Assembly (NCBI GenBank): GCA_027618625.1
Contig: JAQCER010000018.1
Span: 1 to 14,095 of the forward strand
Length of the DNA: 14,095 bases
Direction: 5' to 3'
Source of the DNA: Verrucomicrobiota bacterium
GTDB taxonomy: Bacteria; Verrucomicrobiota; Verrucomicrobiia; Verrucomicrobiales; DEV007
The first letter of the stretch is position 1, and each line of letters begins with the position of its first letter. The notes beneath the pieces were generated by a model, which saw only the letters and a program-made list of their open reading frames with translations, ran no database searches and was not told the DNA's origin. A program made the position numbers and the translations under genes. This document shows positions 1-6,994 of this stretch, piece after piece.

Positions 1-3000
1 CCTGCCACTCAGGTGAGGCGAAAAAGCTGAAAGCCAATCTCTATCTTGACAGCCGTGACGGCTTCGTGACCGGAGGCGACAAAGGCCCGGCGATCGTCCC
101 GGGCAAGCCAGAGCAAAGCCTGCTGATCGAGGCGATGCACTACGTGAATGTCGATCTGCAGATGCCGCCCAAGGACAAACTGGACACCCGGGTCGTTGCG
201 GATTTTGAAAAATGGATCGCGTGGGGTGCCCCCTGGCCTGCCGGTGAAAAGAAGGCATCACACGGCAACTCAGCCGCAGCGTTCGATCTGGCAAAACGTA
301 AAGCCGAGCACTGGGCGTGGCAGCCAGTGGTGAATTCAACCGTTCCCGATCTGGCTGACAACGACTGGTCACAAGATCCGATTGACAAATTCGTTCTGGA
401 AAAATTGCGGGAGAACAATCTGCAACCGGGCGTACCTGCGGACAAGCGCACGCTCATTCGCCGGTTGACCTTTGATCTCACGGGCCTTCCGCCCACGCCC
501 GAGGATGTCGAAGCCTTCGTCAGCAACGTGTCCAAGGACGCATACGGTGAACTCGTCGATCGCCTGCTCAACTCGCCGCGCTTTGGCGAGCGCTGGGCAC
601 GGCATTGGCTCGATCTGGTACGCTACGCGGAGACTCGTGGCCATGAGTTCGATTACACCGTGCCGAACGCTTTTCGCTATCGTGATTACGTCATTCGCGC
701 CTTCAATGCCGACCTCCCTTACAATGCATTCGTCACCGAGCATCTGGCGGGAGACCTGCTGCCGGAACCGCGCTTGCATCCTGAAGAGAAATTCAACGAG
801 TCGGTCATTGGCACTGGCTTCTGGTTTCTGGGAGAATGCCTCCACTCGCCGGTCGATATCAAGCAGGATGAAGCCGATCGCTTTGATAATATGGTCGACG
901 TCGCATCGAAGTCATTCCTTTCCCTCACCGTCGCCTGCGCCCGTTGTCACGATCATAAATTCGATGCGATTTCGACGAAAGATTACTATTCCATGTATGG
1001 CTTCCTGCAGAGTTCGAACTACCACCAGGCGCCGATCGACAGCATGGAGCCGAACAGAGTCATCGCCCAGGAACTCCGAGGCCGCTCCGATGCCGCCAAG
1101 CGCGATCTGGCCAATGCCTATGTCGAGACTCTGAAGCCTGCGATCGCCGCGACTGCCGAGTATCTCCAGGCGGCTCTTGAGCCAGCTGAAGAGACAACGG
1201 CATCCCTCGATCCTGTGCAGCTACAGCAATGGAAAGAGGCACTGGCGAGTCCAAAAGATTTGCTCCAATCCGTCTCGCCAAGCCATGCTGGCGAATGGGC
1301 AGCCGCCCAGCAAACGCGCGCCAACGAACAGCGTGACGGCTGGAGGACGCTCAGTGTCGTCGCCGACTACGCAACCATCGGCCAGCCACAGTTCATTCAG
1401 GATGGTGGCCAGGGATTCGGCCTTGCGCCCGTTCGCCCCGGCAGCATTCGCATCGGCGACGACGGCATATCCGGCATCGAAACCTACGGAGCAGCGCGGC
1501 GCGATCCGCTTTGGTCCGACCTCGAGATAGTCGATTCCGATCGCGATCCTGCCAGCCAGACATCGCAGCAGCCAGGCAGGATGTTGCGCTCGCCTACGTT
1601 TGTTCTCCAGGCTCCGGGAAAAATTTATTATTTAGTGAAGGGCAAGGGCACCGCCATGGCAGTGGTCGATTCCCATCGGCTGGTGCAGGGGCCTCTGCAC
1701 GGCAACGTTCATCGCAAGCTCAATGGCCAGGACGGGCTCCGCTGGGAAGAACACGGACTGGAGCGCTACATCGGTCACACCCTCCACATCGAAGTCGTGC
1801 CAGAGGGTGATTCTCCATTCGAGGTTCTCGTGATCGCACAAGCCGCGAGTGCCAGCGTCACTTTGCCTGATGTCGACTTGTTCGAAAATCCACCGCTGGC
1901 GTCACTCGCAAATTCCTGCTCGAACGCAGCCGCACCCGTTCCAGCGTTCGTCGCTTTTTTACTAACAGCTCTTGAGAACTGGCGCACCGGCGCGGCGACC
2001 GGCTCAGCTCTTGCCGCCGAAGATGCCCGGGCAGTGAACTGGCTGGTCAGCAACCAGCACCTCTTCCTTACCGACCCCGACACGGCACTTGCCCAGGCCA
2101 GGACAATTGCCAGGCGCTACCTCTCCGACCAATCGGCGATCACGGCAAAGCGGGTGCAGAAGACGCGTACCGCTCTGGCGATCATGGATGGCACTCCTGT
2201 GGATGATGTCGTCTATATCCGTGGCAGCTACAAATCGCCAGGCGACACTGTGCCTCGTCGTTTTCTCGAAGCACTTGGCGGCAAAGAGGTCGCGCCACCC
2301 GCCCATGGCAGCGGTCGGCTGGAACTGGCGCAACAGGTTACCGACCCACGAAATCCACTGGTCTCACGCTCGATCGTCAATCGGTTGTGGCACCATTTGT
2401 TTGGCCAGGGAATCGTCCCTACCACGGACGATTTCGGTGTCCTCGGCCAGCGTCCGTCGCACCCTGAGTTACTGGATCATCTTGCCCACGCATTCGTTGC
2501 CGATGGGTGGTCGATCAAACGCCAGATCAAGCGCATCGTGATGAGCAAAACCTACCAGCTTGCCAGCACAGCCACGCATCCTGCCGCGGAGACCGCCGAT
2601 CCGGAGAACAAGTGGCTGCACCGGGCCAACGTGCGTCGGCTTCAATCCGAGGCCATACGCGACGCCCTGCTGGCGGTGTCCGGTCGGCTCGATACCACAT
2701 CCTTTGGCCGCTCTGTTCCCGTGCACCTCACCGACTTCATGACTGGAAGAGGCCGCCCGGGAAACAGCGGCCCACTCGATGGCAACGGCAGGCGAAGTGT
2801 CTACCTCGAAGTGCGGCGCAATTTTCTCAACCCGATGATGCTGACCTTCGACACCCCGATCCCCTTCAATGCAATGGGCCGCCGCTCCGTCTCCAACGTT
2901 CCATCGCAGGCGCTCATCCTCATGAATGATCCATTCGTCGTGCAACAGGCAGACGTCTGGGCCAGTCGCATCCTTGGCCTTCCAGAACTCACCCTGACGG

Positions 3001-3185
3001 ATCGCATCAACCGCATGTATCAGGAAGCATTCGCCCGCCCTGCCTCCGTCGAAGAAATCGCCGACGCCCAGACCTTCATCACCCAGCACGCCGATGAGAT
3101 GAATCTCGCCGTCACTTCTCCCGAAGTCTGGGCCGATTTTGCCCACGTGCTCTTTAACACCAAGGAGTTCATCTTTCTGGATTGA
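1..3185 (+). CDS. Planctomycete-type cytochrome c protein (PSCyt1-PSCyt2/DUF1549-PSD1/DUF1553), 5' end outside window
   Basis: The reading frame is open from the first complete codon (position 3). It begins Cys-His, evidently the end of a CxxCH haem motif cut by the window edge, so the GTG at 66 is an internal Val and not the start. Next come the tail of PSCyt1 (GPAIVPGKPEQSLL, then MPP), PSCyt2/DUF1549 at about 370-1030 (RRLTFDLTGLPPTP, PRFGERWARHWLDLVRYAET), and a complete haem motif CARCH at 936-950. A beta-rich middle segment at about 1420-1850 resembles the carbohydrate-binding-like insert of this family. PSD1/DUF1553 lies at about 2250-3060 (DPRNPLVSRSIVNRLWHHLF, NVPSQALILMNDPFV). Family members are thought to be exported, c-type-haem proteins of the cell surface or periplasm; their reaction is not established. 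The usual downstream partner, a DUF1501 protein, is absent: the next gene converges from the other strand. Confidence 0.93.
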   Translation, partial: CHSGEAKKLKANLYLDSRDGFVTGGDKGPAIVPGKPEQSLLIEAMHYVNVDLQMPPKDKLDTRVVADFEKWIAWGAPWPAGEKKASHGNSAAAFDLAKRKAEHWAWQPVVNSTVPDLADNDWSQDPIDKFVLEKLRENNLQPGVPADKRTLIRRLTFDLTGLPPTPEDVEAFVSNVSKDAYGELVDRLLNSPRFGERWARHWLDLVRYAETRGHEFDYTVPNAFRYRDYVIRAFNADLPYNAFVTEHLAGDLLPEPRLHPEEKFNESVIGTGFWFLGECLHSPVDIKQDEADRFDNMVDVASKSFLSLTVACARCHDHKFDAISTKDYYSMYGFLQSSNYHQAPIDSMEPNRVIAQELRGRSDAAKRDLANAYVETLKPAIAATAEYLQAALEPAEETTASLDPVQLQQWKEALASPKDLLQSVSPSHAGEWAAAQQTRANEQRDGWRTLSVVADYATIGQPQFIQDGGQGFGLAPVRPGSIRIGDDGISGIETYGAARRDPLWSDLEIVDSDRDPASQTSQQPGRMLRSPTFVLQAPGKIYYLVKGKGTAMAVVDSHRLVQGPLHGNVHRKLNGQDGLRWEEHGLERYIGHTLHIEVVPEGDSPFEVLVIAQAASASVTLPDVDLFENPPLASLANSCSNAAAPVPAFVAFLLTALENWRTGAATGSALAAEDARAVNWLVSNQHLFLTDPDTALAQARTIARRYLSDQSAITAKRVQKTRTALAIMDGTPVDDVVYIRGSYKSPGDTVPRRFLEALGGKEVAPPAHGSGRLELAQQVTDPRNPLVSRSIVNRLWHHLFGQGIVPTTDDFGVLGQRPSHPELLDHLAHAFVADGWSIKRQIKRIVMSKTYQLASTATHPAAETADPENKWLHRANVRRLQSEAIRDALLAVSGRLDTTSFGRSVPVHLTDFMTGRGRPGNSGPLDGNGRRSVYLEVRRNFLNPMMLTFDTPIPFNAMGRRSVSNVPSQALILMNDPFVVQQADVWASRILGLPELTLTDRINRMYQEAFARPASVEEIADAQTFITQHADEMNLAVTSPEVWADFAHVLFNTKEFIFLD

Positions 3186-3207
3186 TGAATTGTGAATTGC
3201 CAGCAAA

Positions 3208-3230
3208 GTAGCTTGGGCTTCAGCCCAACC
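3208..3230. repeat. Palindromic hairpin, copy 1 of GTAG...GGCTTCAGCC design
   Basis: GTAG at 3208-3211 is followed by a perfect inverted repeat TTGGGCT / AGCCCAA (3213-3219 and 3222-3228); as RNA it would be a 6-bp stem with a UUCA loop. It lies 23 bases after the cytochrome c gene stop, between two converging genes. No T-tract follows on either strand, so it is not a canonical intrinsic terminator. The core matches a second hairpin at 9531-9555. A bidirectional terminator, mRNA 3'-end stabiliser or dispersed palindromic repeat are the plausible readings. Confidence 0.6.
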
Positions 3231-3311
3231 AATCGGTAGCGTCAACATTCCTGCTGACGATTTTTCGGGCTTCGCTGGTATCCACAAGAATGTCGATACC
3301 ACATTCGAACT
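3220..3311 (-). other. Open, coding-looking stretch without a start codon (possible gene remnant or frameshifted tail)
   Basis: Directly after the stop of the monooxygenase-like gene, another frame reads without stops through EFECGIDILVDTSEARK and on to a TGA at 3220-3222, in the loop of the hairpin at 3213-3228. Many codons are of G-starting type (GCC, GTA, GAG, GAA, GGT, GAC, GTG, GAT), as in real genes of this region. No ATG opens this frame; the only nearby candidate is an internal GTG. It could be a degraded gene end, a frameshifted extension of the upstream gene, or chance. I do not recognise a family. Confidence 0.2.
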
Positions 3312-3674
3312 CTACGGCTTTCCGATTCCTGCCTGGAACACGTAAAAGTCGGCATTGAGTGCTGCAAGCGGCTCCTTGAGCCTTTCCAATTCTTCAGCTG
3401 GCCCGTGAACTTCGACCCGCACCAGATCAGCAAGGGTCAGGGCTTCAGCGACCAGGGCATCGACATTCGCCAGATGCGTGAGCAAGCCATCGGCACCTTC
3501 ATAAGCCTCCCTGCAATGCACCGTGTCACCGCAGACGGAAAAATCATACCAATGGCATGCTGCCTCAGTCTGTGTAATTTTCACGAATCTGGGTATCAGC
3601 TCAAGGAACGCATCAAGCTTGCCTTCGTGCGTTTTGAAATAGGGATGGATGCTTACAACATTGCTCATGTCCAT
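3312..3674 (-). CDS. Antibiotic-biosynthesis-monooxygenase-like (ABM/YgiN-type) small protein
   Basis: A protein of about 120 residues with the pattern of the dimeric alpha+beta barrel ABM fold: a first strand and helix MSNVVSIHPYFKTHEGKLDA, a middle segment CHWYDFSVCGDTVHCREAYE, then a helix and a closing strand near VRVEVHGP. Known members are quinol monooxygenases or haem-degrading enzymes, but many small ones are uncharacterised. No residue here fixes a substrate. The start is uncertain. ATG at 3674 or 3668 fits the fold best. A GTG at 3728 is also in frame but lies inside a heptamer tandem repeat. A TTG at 3704 sits 12 bases after a strong purine run (GGAGGAGAAGAGA) and is possible. The gene lies 128 bases after the ADP-ribosylglycohydrolase gene on the same strand and may be a distal operon member. 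Confidence 0.7.
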   Translation of the reverse strand: MDMSNVVSIHPYFKTHEGKLDAFLELIPRFVKITQTEAACHWYDFSVCGDTVHCREAYEGADGLLTHLANVDALVAEALTLADLVRVEVHGPAEELERLKEPLAALNADFYVFQAGIGKP

Positions 3675-3721
3675 GTTATGGCTCGGATCGACAGCGCCGG
3701 TCAAGGCATTCTCTTCTCCTC

Positions 3722-3771
3722 CGCTCACGTCTCACGTCTCACGTCTCACGTCTCACGTCTCACAGTCTCAC
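3722..3771. repeat. Heptamer tandem repeat (CTCACGT/GTCTCAC)
   Basis: Five exact contiguous copies of GTCTCAC occupy 3729-3763. They are flanked by a degenerate copy (CGCTCAC, 3722-3728) and one further exact copy offset by one base (3765-3771). Seen from the - strand this is a GTGAGAC array ending at the purine-rich GGAGGAG in front of the monooxygenase-like gene. It lies in the gap between that gene and the ADP-ribosylglycohydrolase gene. Seven is not a multiple of three, so a change in copy number would alter spacing and would shift the frame of anything initiated upstream of the array. Confidence 0.9.
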
Positions 3772-3795
3772 ATCGGCGGATCGGCGGATCGGCGA
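3772..3795. repeat. Octamer tandem repeat (ATCGGCGG), about three copies
   Basis: ATCGGCGG occurs at 3772-3779 and 3780-3787, with a third copy differing in its last base at 3788-3795. It directly abuts the heptamer array and ends 7 bases before the stop codon of the ADP-ribosylglycohydrolase gene. Two unrelated microsatellites side by side suggest a slippage-prone spacer. No function is evident. Confidence 0.85.
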
Positions 3796-3802
3796 ATTTG
3801 CG

Positions 3803-5107
3803 TTAATCAAAAGCACAGACTGGCTTTCCGGCTTTCTGCCGTTCGGCGGCGTTGGCCAGCACTTTCGCCCATTCGTCTACGGACTCGCCATAGTCGGCGG
3901 TCAATCGTTCGACTACCGGTGTGCGTAATGCCACGGGGAAAATCTCTTCGCCATATCGAGCACCGATGAGAGCACCGGTGAGGGCGGCGTAGGAATCGGT
4001 GTCGTGGCCCCATTCGATGCTGAGCTGTAGAGCTGCGAGCGGGTTGTCTGGGCACAATGTCAGGAGCGCGATGGAAACAACGAATGGCACTTCGGCCTGC
4101 CACTTGATCGTTTCGGCAAAGGTGGCATTCAACTCGGCGAAGAGCTTCGCTGGCTGGCCATCGCATTTTTTCGCTGCTGCGATAGCGCGATCGAGCCAGA
4201 GATCGAGCGGGCGCGGAGTCCAAGGCACTTTGCCGTAGGCGAATGGATCAGTCTCGCGCATTGCTGCCATTACGGACTCCCAATCGTTCCCCTTACGCAG
4301 TGGCGGTTGCGTTGCCAGGGCTGCAGCCAGACCTGCGATCAAGGCCGCATTGAGGTCTTTGCCGAATCCGTTGTCGAAAAATGCCAGCGCGTAGGCCGCA
4401 CGGTATGCTGCATCGGGTTGTCCGGAATAGACCGCGGCGAGCGGTGGCAGAGTCATTTGCCCACAGCATGTCGGCAGCCCGGTCCACATGCGTTCGGGCG
4501 GCAACGCGACAGCGGGATCACGCTGACCCAGCACCCAGTGCGCAGAATTGTTGAATTCGTCCAGCCAGTCGCTGCTAAGCTGGTGGTACTCGGGACGTTT
4601 GGGCACGATCGACGACGTCGGCCAGTCAAGGTATGCCTGGGCCAGCGAGCGACCAGTCAGTGGCCATTTGTCACGCTCGCCATCCTGGCGCAGGGCCTGC
4701 ATCAAGACGAACTTGTGCCGACTGTCATCGGTCACCGTTCCTGCGACAGCGTCCGGCAACCAGTGCGCATACGATTCAGGAATCGGACGCAGCGGGGCAT
4801 AGGGCCTCAACAGGAGCCGAGCCTCTGTGTCAGCGAGTGCCTGCCGCGTCAACGACTCACCAGACTGCCATTGCTTCGGAGGATTGGGCAGTTTGCCGAC
4901 ATCCTCCAGGGCCTGAAACTCCACCGGCCCACCCAGCGCATCACCGATCAGCGTCCCTAACAACATCCCACGTACTCGTGATGCCTGATGATTACCTTCT
5001 GCGGCAACCTTGTTCGTCAGCAGCAGACCGAGGGATCCGCCACCGAGGGAACGCAGAAATCCACGGCGAGAAAGAATATTGGCAGCAAGGCTGTAATGGG
5101 GGGGCAT
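3803..5107 (-). CDS. Tat-exported ADP-ribosylglycohydrolase family protein
   Basis: 434 residues. The N-terminus carries a twin-arginine signal (SRRGFL at residues 13-18, then a Gly/Leu-rich stretch to about 36), predicting export in folded form. The catalytic domain starts near residue 43 with GTLIGDALGGPVEF (51-64), continues with TDDS (126-129) and ends with GHDTDS (367-372) before YAALTGALIGARYG. These are the paired acidic magnesium-binding motifs of the DraG/ARH family, which removes ADP-ribose from proteins or cleaves related N-glycosidic bonds. All key acids appear present, so activity is plausible. Substrate is unknown; bacterial members with export signals are often left unassigned. 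The ATG at 5107 is preceded by AGGA (5115-5118) with 7 bases spacing, overlapping the end of the kinase gene (stop 4 bases upstream), which suggests translational coupling. Confidence 0.9.
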   Translation of the reverse strand: MPPHYSLAANILSRRGFLRSLGGGSLGLLLTNKVAAEGNHQASRVRGMLLGTLIGDALGGPVEFQALEDVGKLPNPPKQWQSGESLTRQALADTEARLLLRPYAPLRPIPESYAHWLPDAVAGTVTDDSRHKFVLMQALRQDGERDKWPLTGRSLAQAYLDWPTSSIVPKRPEYHQLSSDWLDEFNNSAHWVLGQRDPAVALPPERMWTGLPTCCGQMTLPPLAAVYSGQPDAAYRAAYALAFFDNGFGKDLNAALIAGLAAALATQPPLRKGNDWESVMAAMRETDPFAYGKVPWTPRPLDLWLDRAIAAAKKCDGQPAKLFAELNATFAETIKWQAEVPFVVSIALLTLCPDNPLAALQLSIEWGHDTDSYAALTGALIGARYGEEIFPVALRTPVVERLTADYGESVDEWAKVLANAAERQKAGKPVCAFD

Positions 5108-5111
5108 TTCG

Positions 5112-6185
5112 TTATCCTACCAGGATCCTGCGGTCCGAATCCAGCACAAGATTGCGGGCCCGGTCGAGCATCTCCTTGCGCTGCTGCAAATCCGCAGCGA
5201 GCGGAAGCTGCGCGTAGCCGAGCAACCTGCGAATGATCTCGACGCCTGCCAGCTGCAACATGGTAACCTCGCAGTGCCCCTGTGGCGGCGCGTAGGAATC
5301 CATAAACCGCTGTGCCAGCGACGCCGATTGTTGCCCGAGCACCAGATGGGCAAGAAACACACCAGAATCAAATTCGGGACGGCCACCATAGCAGAATTCG
5401 GGATCGATCACTCGCAAGCCGCCGTCACGGGTTCTGAGGAAACTCCCTGGAAAGAAATCTCCATGCACCAGACATGCGGTATCAGGAAATTGACCTGAAT
5501 CCACGAGATACGCGGCTTCACCCAGCGCGTGAATCCGCTCCACCAGCACCTGATCCTCTCGCACTTGCGCCGCCACTTGCGCGAGGCCTGGAACGATCGC
5601 ATCAAGGTCGAGCCCGTTGTCTGCTAGAAATGGGATATCGAATATATGCGCATGGTTCAAGTCACGCATCTCTCGATTGTGCAATGCCACGGCTGCGGGG
5701 TTGCCCTGGAACTGACAATGCAGCCGGGCCAGCAAGCGGGCGAGTTCACCCACCTCACCTTCACTGAGCTGTCCGCCAGCATAGATATCAGAGCAATCTC
5801 CCAGGGTCCCAAGATCCTCGAGAATGAGCAGCCGACTGGCCGCATCGGCATGCAACACATCAGGCAAGGCTGCCTTAATCGTGGCATCGCTGCCCGCCAG
5901 TTGATAAAACTCCATCTCACGTAGAGCGCGATCCCACGGCGCTGCGAACTGCGGATACTTCTCCACCCAAGGACGCGCTTGTTTGACGATCAAGTGGCGG
6001 CCGGCACTGCTCGTCACCCGCAGCGTGCAATTCATGTTGCCGTCACCAGCTTTGCCGACAGTAGCGATCGAATCGTCCAGCGGCAGAGCCTGGGCAGCGT
6101 GCAGGTATGCCTGGAGCTCGCCAGTGGCCTCCCCATCAAGATAGAACGAGTCCGGGTGCGCCGAACGAAACTCAGACGGCGTCAT
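5112..6185 (-). CDS. Methylthioribose-kinase-like phosphotransferase (APH/MtnK family)
   Basis: 357 residues with the protein-kinase-like small-molecule kinase fold. GDGNMN (47-52) is the characteristic nucleotide-loop motif of 5-methylthioribose kinases, followed by LIVKQARPWV with the ATP-binding Lys68. The catalytic loop is HGDFFPGSFL (241-250; Asp243) and the metal-binding segment is DPEFCYGGRPEFD (261-273). MtnK proteins read similarly at each of these places, though they are usually about 400 residues. The expected reaction is ATP-dependent phosphorylation of a ribose-like sugar (5-methylthioribose to its 1-phosphate in methionine salvage), but no mtnA or other salvage gene is visible here, so the substrate is open. 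The ATG at 6185 lies 2 bases after the SDR stop. No clear Shine-Dalgarno is placed for it, so it probably depends on reinitiation. It has no signal peptide and is predicted cytoplasmic. Confidence 0.85.
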   Translation of the reverse strand: MTPSEFRSAHPDSFYLDGEATGELQAYLHAAQALPLDDSIATVGKAGDGNMNCTLRVTSSAGRHLIVKQARPWVEKYPQFAAPWDRALREMEFYQLAGSDATIKAALPDVLHADAASRLLILEDLGTLGDCSDIYAGGQLSEGEVGELARLLARLHCQFQGNPAAVALHNREMRDLNHAHIFDIPFLADNGLDLDAIVPGLAQVAAQVREDQVLVERIHALGEAAYLVDSGQFPDTACLVHGDFFPGSFLRTRDGGLRVIDPEFCYGGRPEFDSGVFLAHLVLGQQSASLAQRFMDSYAPPQGHCEVTMLQLAGVEIIRRLLGYAQLPLAADLQQRKEMLDRARNLVLDSDRRILVG

Positions 6186-6187
6186 TC

Positions 6188-6919
6188 TTACCAGTCCAAT
6201 TCCTTCTGATCCCGGAAGAATTTCCCTGTGATGTCTGCGGGCGCTTCACTGGCGAGCCAGAGGATACCAGAGGTGCCCTCTTCCGCACTGCGATCCGCTT
6301 CGGCACCACCCATTTCGGTGCGGCACCATCCGGGGCAGACACTGTTGACCGGAATTCCGTCGGATTGAAGTTCGGTAGCCCAGATGCGAGTAACAGCATT
6401 CACACCTGCCTTGGAAATCTGATAGGCCGGTGCCCACACTTTGTCGAACATCCCCGTCAACTGCCCTGCACCACTGGCGAGATTGATCACGCGCGCCTGC
6501 CCTGATGCCCTCAGCAGCGGAAGGAAGGCACCGATCATGGCGTGGACTGCAGTTACATTTGTGGCGAGCGTTTGATCCAGCGTATCCGGCGCGACGTCCG
6601 AAGCCTTGACGTAGTGATCGCGCAGGATCGCCGCATTGTTGATCAGCACATCCACCTTGCTGAATTTCTCGGTCACTTCGGCCACAGCGGAGTCAATCGA
6701 TGCCGCATCGGTCACGTCCAGATGCAGGAAATGGACGCCGCCGGGCAGGTGCTCCGCCTTTATGGCATCGACCGCCGACTCACCGCGGACGCGATCCCTG
6801 GCGGAGAGGACGACGGTGTGTCCCTCCGCAGCCAGCGCGCGAGCAGCCTCAAACCCGATGCCGCGAGAGGCACCCGTGATGAGAACGATTTTCCCTGAAT
6901 CAGATCCCTCTGTCGTCAT
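6188..6919 (-). CDS. Short-chain dehydrogenase/reductase (SDR), carbonyl-reductase-like
   Basis: 243 residues, a classical single-domain Rossmann SDR. Visible are the cofactor motif TGASRGIG (15-22), LDVTD (68-71 region, adenine-ring Asp), NNAAI (94-98), the structural Asn121, and the catalytic Ser149, Tyr166 and Lys170 (YQISK). The loop PGWCRTEM follows the active site. An Arg after the second strand (LSARDR) favours NADPH over NADH, as in the carbonyl reductase subgroup; this is inference. The substrate cannot be read from sequence. It is the first gene of a three-gene operon with the kinase (2-base gap) and the ADP-ribosylglycohydrolase. The start ATG at 6919 is the only one giving a full Rossmann N-terminus. 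Confidence 0.92.
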   Translation of the reverse strand: MTTEGSDSGKIVLITGASRGIGFEAARALAAEGHTVVLSARDRVRGESAVDAIKAEHLPGGVHFLHLDVTDAASIDSAVAEVTEKFSKVDVLINNAAILRDHYVKASDVAPDTLDQTLATNVTAVHAMIGAFLPLLRASGQARVINLASGAGQLTGMFDKVWAPAYQISKAGVNAVTRIWATELQSDGIPVNSVCPGWCRTEMGGAEADRSAEEGTSGILWLASEAPADITGKFFRDQKELDW

Positions 6920-6994
6920 CCGGTATCAAACCGCCTAACTGGCAGCGATGCAAAGTATTTGTCACCGCCTCCGGAATCCGTAGGCTTGCCAGAA
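6920..6994. promoter_or_regulatory. Divergent intergenic region expected to hold promoters for both flanking operons
   Basis: These 75 bases separate the start of the - strand SDR operon from the + strand membrane protein/coaX/propeller genes, so promoters in both directions are expected here or just inside the genes. On the - strand TTGCAT and TTTGAT lie 17 bases apart, a poor match to sigma-70 boxes, with the second only 5 bases from the ATG, which would imply a leaderless mRNA. No convincing box was found for the + strand. Confidence refers to location, not to exact boxes. Confidence 0.35.

Noticed and set aside
66..68. GTG as start of the cytochrome c protein
   Set aside because: The frame is open further left to the window edge and encodes the Cys-His end of a haem motif and normal PSCyt1 sequence, so this is an internal Val.
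3208..3230. Classical Rho-independent terminator for the cytochrome c gene
   Set aside because: The stem is short and no run of T follows on either strand, so it is listed as a palindromic repeat of undecided role.
2469..3302. Long - strand open frame of 277 codons opposite the end of the cytochrome c gene
   Set aside because: It is antisense to the conserved PSD1 domain, with no motif or plausible start signal of its own.
3722..3795. Short direct repeats as a possible CRISPR array or attachment site
   Set aside because: Units are 7 and 8 bases in direct tandem without spacers, no cas or integrase gene is nearby, and the pattern is that of microsatellites.
4307..4960. + strand open frame of 217 codons inside the ADP-ribosylglycohydrolase region
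   Set aside because: It is antisense to a well-supported gene, and its Cys/Gln/Arg-rich translation shows no family pattern.
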